Source: Deltaproteobacteria bacterium
GTDB taxonomy: Bacteria > Desulfobacterota > Desulfuromonadia > Geobacterales > Pseudopelobacteraceae
Direction of reading: 5' to 3'
DNA length: 7,222 nucleotides
NCBI GenBank assembly: GCA_030654645.1
Contig: JAURXC010000182.1
Location: 1 to 7,222 of the forward strand
Shown: in pieces, positions 6,912 to 7,222 of the stretch
Layout of the letters: every line of letters begins with the position of its first letter
Numbering within the stretch: the stretch's first letter is position 1
Notes under the pieces: generated by a model
Told to the model about the DNA's origin: nothing
The model's input: the letters and a program-made list of their open reading frames with translations, nothing else
Databases searched by the model: none
Made by a program: the position numbers and the translations under genes

Positions 6912-7015
6912 TGCAATGAAAGTGTGAGTTATAAATGAGTAAAACATGTATCGCGAGTCGTATCTGGCAAACCGCAACAGGGGGAAACCATGCGACTGGC
7001 TCCGGGAGGACCGCC
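6912..7015 (+). other. Intergenic spacer, 104 nt, with no clear terminator
   Basis: The segment between the two genes is relatively A-rich over its first 40 nt. I find no GC-rich inverted repeat followed by a T run, so no intrinsic terminator, and no paired -35/-10. TATAAA at 6930-6935 resembles a -10 but has no suitable -35 upstream. Readthrough from the giant gene into the downstream kelch gene is therefore plausible. The last 30 nt contain the mini-ORF and hairpin described separately. Confidence 0.55.
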
Positions 7016-7019
7016 ATGA
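6990..7019 (+). CDS. Possible 9-codon leader peptide overlapping the next start (ATGA)
   Basis: ATG at 6990 follows the purine run AGGGGG (6979-6984), a reasonable Shine-Dalgarno, with five bases between. It encodes MRLAPGGPP, then stops at TGA 7017-7019. That TGA overlaps the ATG of the kelch gene at 7016-7018 in the classic ATGA arrangement used for translational coupling. The peptide ends Gly-Pro-Pro-stop, and Pro-rich ends are known to slow elongation or termination. Its translation would pass straight through the hairpin that hides the downstream ribosome-binding site. A 30-nt ORF can occur by chance, so this is a hypothesis from layout only. Confidence 0.3.
   Translation: MRLAPGGPP
6997..7016 (+). 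promoter_or_regulatory. Predicted hairpin covering the RBS and start of the kelch gene
   Basis: TGGC (6997-7000) can pair with GCCA (7013-7016), and the adjacent TCC (7001-7003) with GGA (7008-7010). The loop is GGGA (7004-7007), which fits the GNRA type, and a CC bulge (7011-7012) lies on the 3' side. The loop and 3' arm contain the Shine-Dalgarno GGGAGGA, and the last paired base is the A of the ATG at 7016. When folded it would limit access to the start. CCA at 6988-6990 could compete for the same TGG (6997-6999), giving an alternative fold. This was found by eye, with no energy calculation. Confidence 0.4.
7004..7010 (+). promoter_or_regulatory. Shine-Dalgarno (GGGAGGA) for the downstream kelch gene
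   Basis: GGGAGGA lies five bases upstream of ATG 7016 and is the strongest ribosome-binding site in the spacer. It decides the start over the in-frame ATG at 6935, which has no comparable site and would put 27 polar residues before the signal peptide. Confidence 0.75.
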
Positions 7020-7222
7020 AGAAAATAATCCGTATCTTTTTACGCTCAGCTATCCTCGCAGCGTTTCTGCTGATTAACACCATAAGCATGGCACTGGGAG
7101 CCGGTTTCAGCACGGTCGCGCCACTTACCGATTACCGCTGGAGTAACCATACGGCAACACTCCTGCAGAATGGCAAGATTCTTGTTGCGGGAGGATTCGG
7201 CAGCAACGGAATACTTTCCTCT
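7016..7222 (+). CDS. Exported kelch-repeat protein, 3'-partial
   Basis: The first 69 codons are present and the gene runs off the window. The N-terminus is a clear Sec signal peptide: a basic n-region (MKKIIRIFLR), a hydrophobic stretch (AILAAFLLI), then NTISMALGAG, with a likely cleavage site around residues 26-29. The mature part starts FSTVAPLTDYRWSNHTATLLQ, followed by NGKILVAGGFGSNG. This is a kelch/galactose-oxidase-like motif of the same form as the blades in the preceding protein (compare ATLLTDGRILVTGG there). The start at 7016 is supported by GGGAGGA five bases upstream and by the signal peptide beginning right at this Met. The gene lies 104 nt after the giant gene on the same strand and may share its transcript. 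Only about one blade is visible, so total length, further domains and ligand are unknown; large modular proteins with kelch plus Ig-like repeats are one possibility. Confidence 0.85.
   Translation, partial: MKKIIRIFLRSAILAAFLLINTISMALGAGFSTVAPLTDYRWSNHTATLLQNGKILVAGGFGSNGILSS

Noticed and set aside
6930..6935. TATAAA as a promoter -10 for the second gene
   Set aside because: No -35-like hexamer lies 16-18 nt upstream, and the closest TTGATC (6897-6902) is 27 nt away.
1580..6977. Several minus-strand and alternate-frame open frames of 64-157 codons
   Set aside because: They are shadows of the GC-rich repeats in the giant gene. They have low-complexity Val/Gly/Arg composition, no recognisable domains, no convincing RBS, and they overlap strongly supported coding sequence.
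6935..7015. Upstream in-frame ATG (6935) as the start of the second kelch gene
   Set aside because: It would add 27 polar residues before the signal peptide and has only a weak RBS. ATG 7016 has GGGAGGA at good spacing and begins the basic n-region directly.
6965..7015. Resemblance to a GEMM (cyclic dinucleotide) riboswitch: CGCAAC, GGGGGAAACC, ATGCGA
   Set aside because: The 5' half is vaguely similar, and such switches are frequent in Geobacter. However, the downstream conserved half (GGGACGCAAAGCC-like segment and second helix) is absent, and the start codon follows too soon. An Rfam/Infernal search would settle it.
6946..7077. 43-codon ORF (begins MYRESYLANRNRG) in the spacer
   Set aside because: It overlaps the signal-peptide region of the kelch gene in another frame, lacks a clear RBS and matches no family I know.

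Overview
The window looks like part of a bacterial surface or extracellular-protein locus, most likely from a Geobacter-type delta-proteobacterium (Desulfuromonadia). I base this on the combination of Lcl/DUF1566 domains, putative-Ig (He_PIG) arrays, kelch propellers and Cys-containing InlB-like repeats, plus a C-terminal module (GG[FY]..F....GFTTVQG...GNLTVDRLIIR) of a kind I recall from that group. The lineage is inferred from remembered family patterns, not from a search. Almost all of the window is coding, on the + strand only. I see no RNA gene, IS element, CRISPR array or convincing minus-strand gene.

Nt 3-6911 is one uninterrupted reading frame, open at the 5' edge: its start codon and any signal peptide lie upstream of the window. 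The visible part has 2302 codons. Residue numbers below count the codon at nt 3 as 1. In order it carries two Lcl_C/DUF1566 domains (residues 1-140 and 169-312), an ASH-like 'choice-of-anchor D' sandwich (319-425), a carboxypeptidase-regulatory-like domain (427-507), eleven He_PIG Ig-like repeats (509-1492), a seven-blade kelch propeller (1498-1843), an InlB-like repeat (1845-1930), another Ig-like domain (1931-2030), two more InlB-like repeats (2031-2209), and a 93-residue C-terminal domain (2210-2302). No known catalytic motif or cell-wall/outer-membrane anchor is visible. Adhesion or a matrix/surface scaffold role is the natural inference, but it is not shown.

Nt 6912-7015 is a 104-nt intergenic segment with no convincing terminator or promoter, so the two genes may be co-transcribed. 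Its last part holds a possible translational-control element: a 9-codon mini-ORF (6990-7019) overlapping the next start codon as ATGA, and a predicted hairpin (6997-7016) that would bury the Shine-Dalgarno sequence of the next gene.

Nt 7016-7222 is the 5' end of a second gene, cut by the window edge. It encodes a Sec signal peptide followed directly by a kelch repeat like those in the giant protein, so two kelch-bearing exported proteins are encoded head to tail.

The most notable points are the higher-order (two-domain) periodicity of the Ig array, the compositional break at the domain junction near nt 1527, and the mini-ORF/hairpin arrangement before the second gene. I do not see evidence for a wholly new kind of system.
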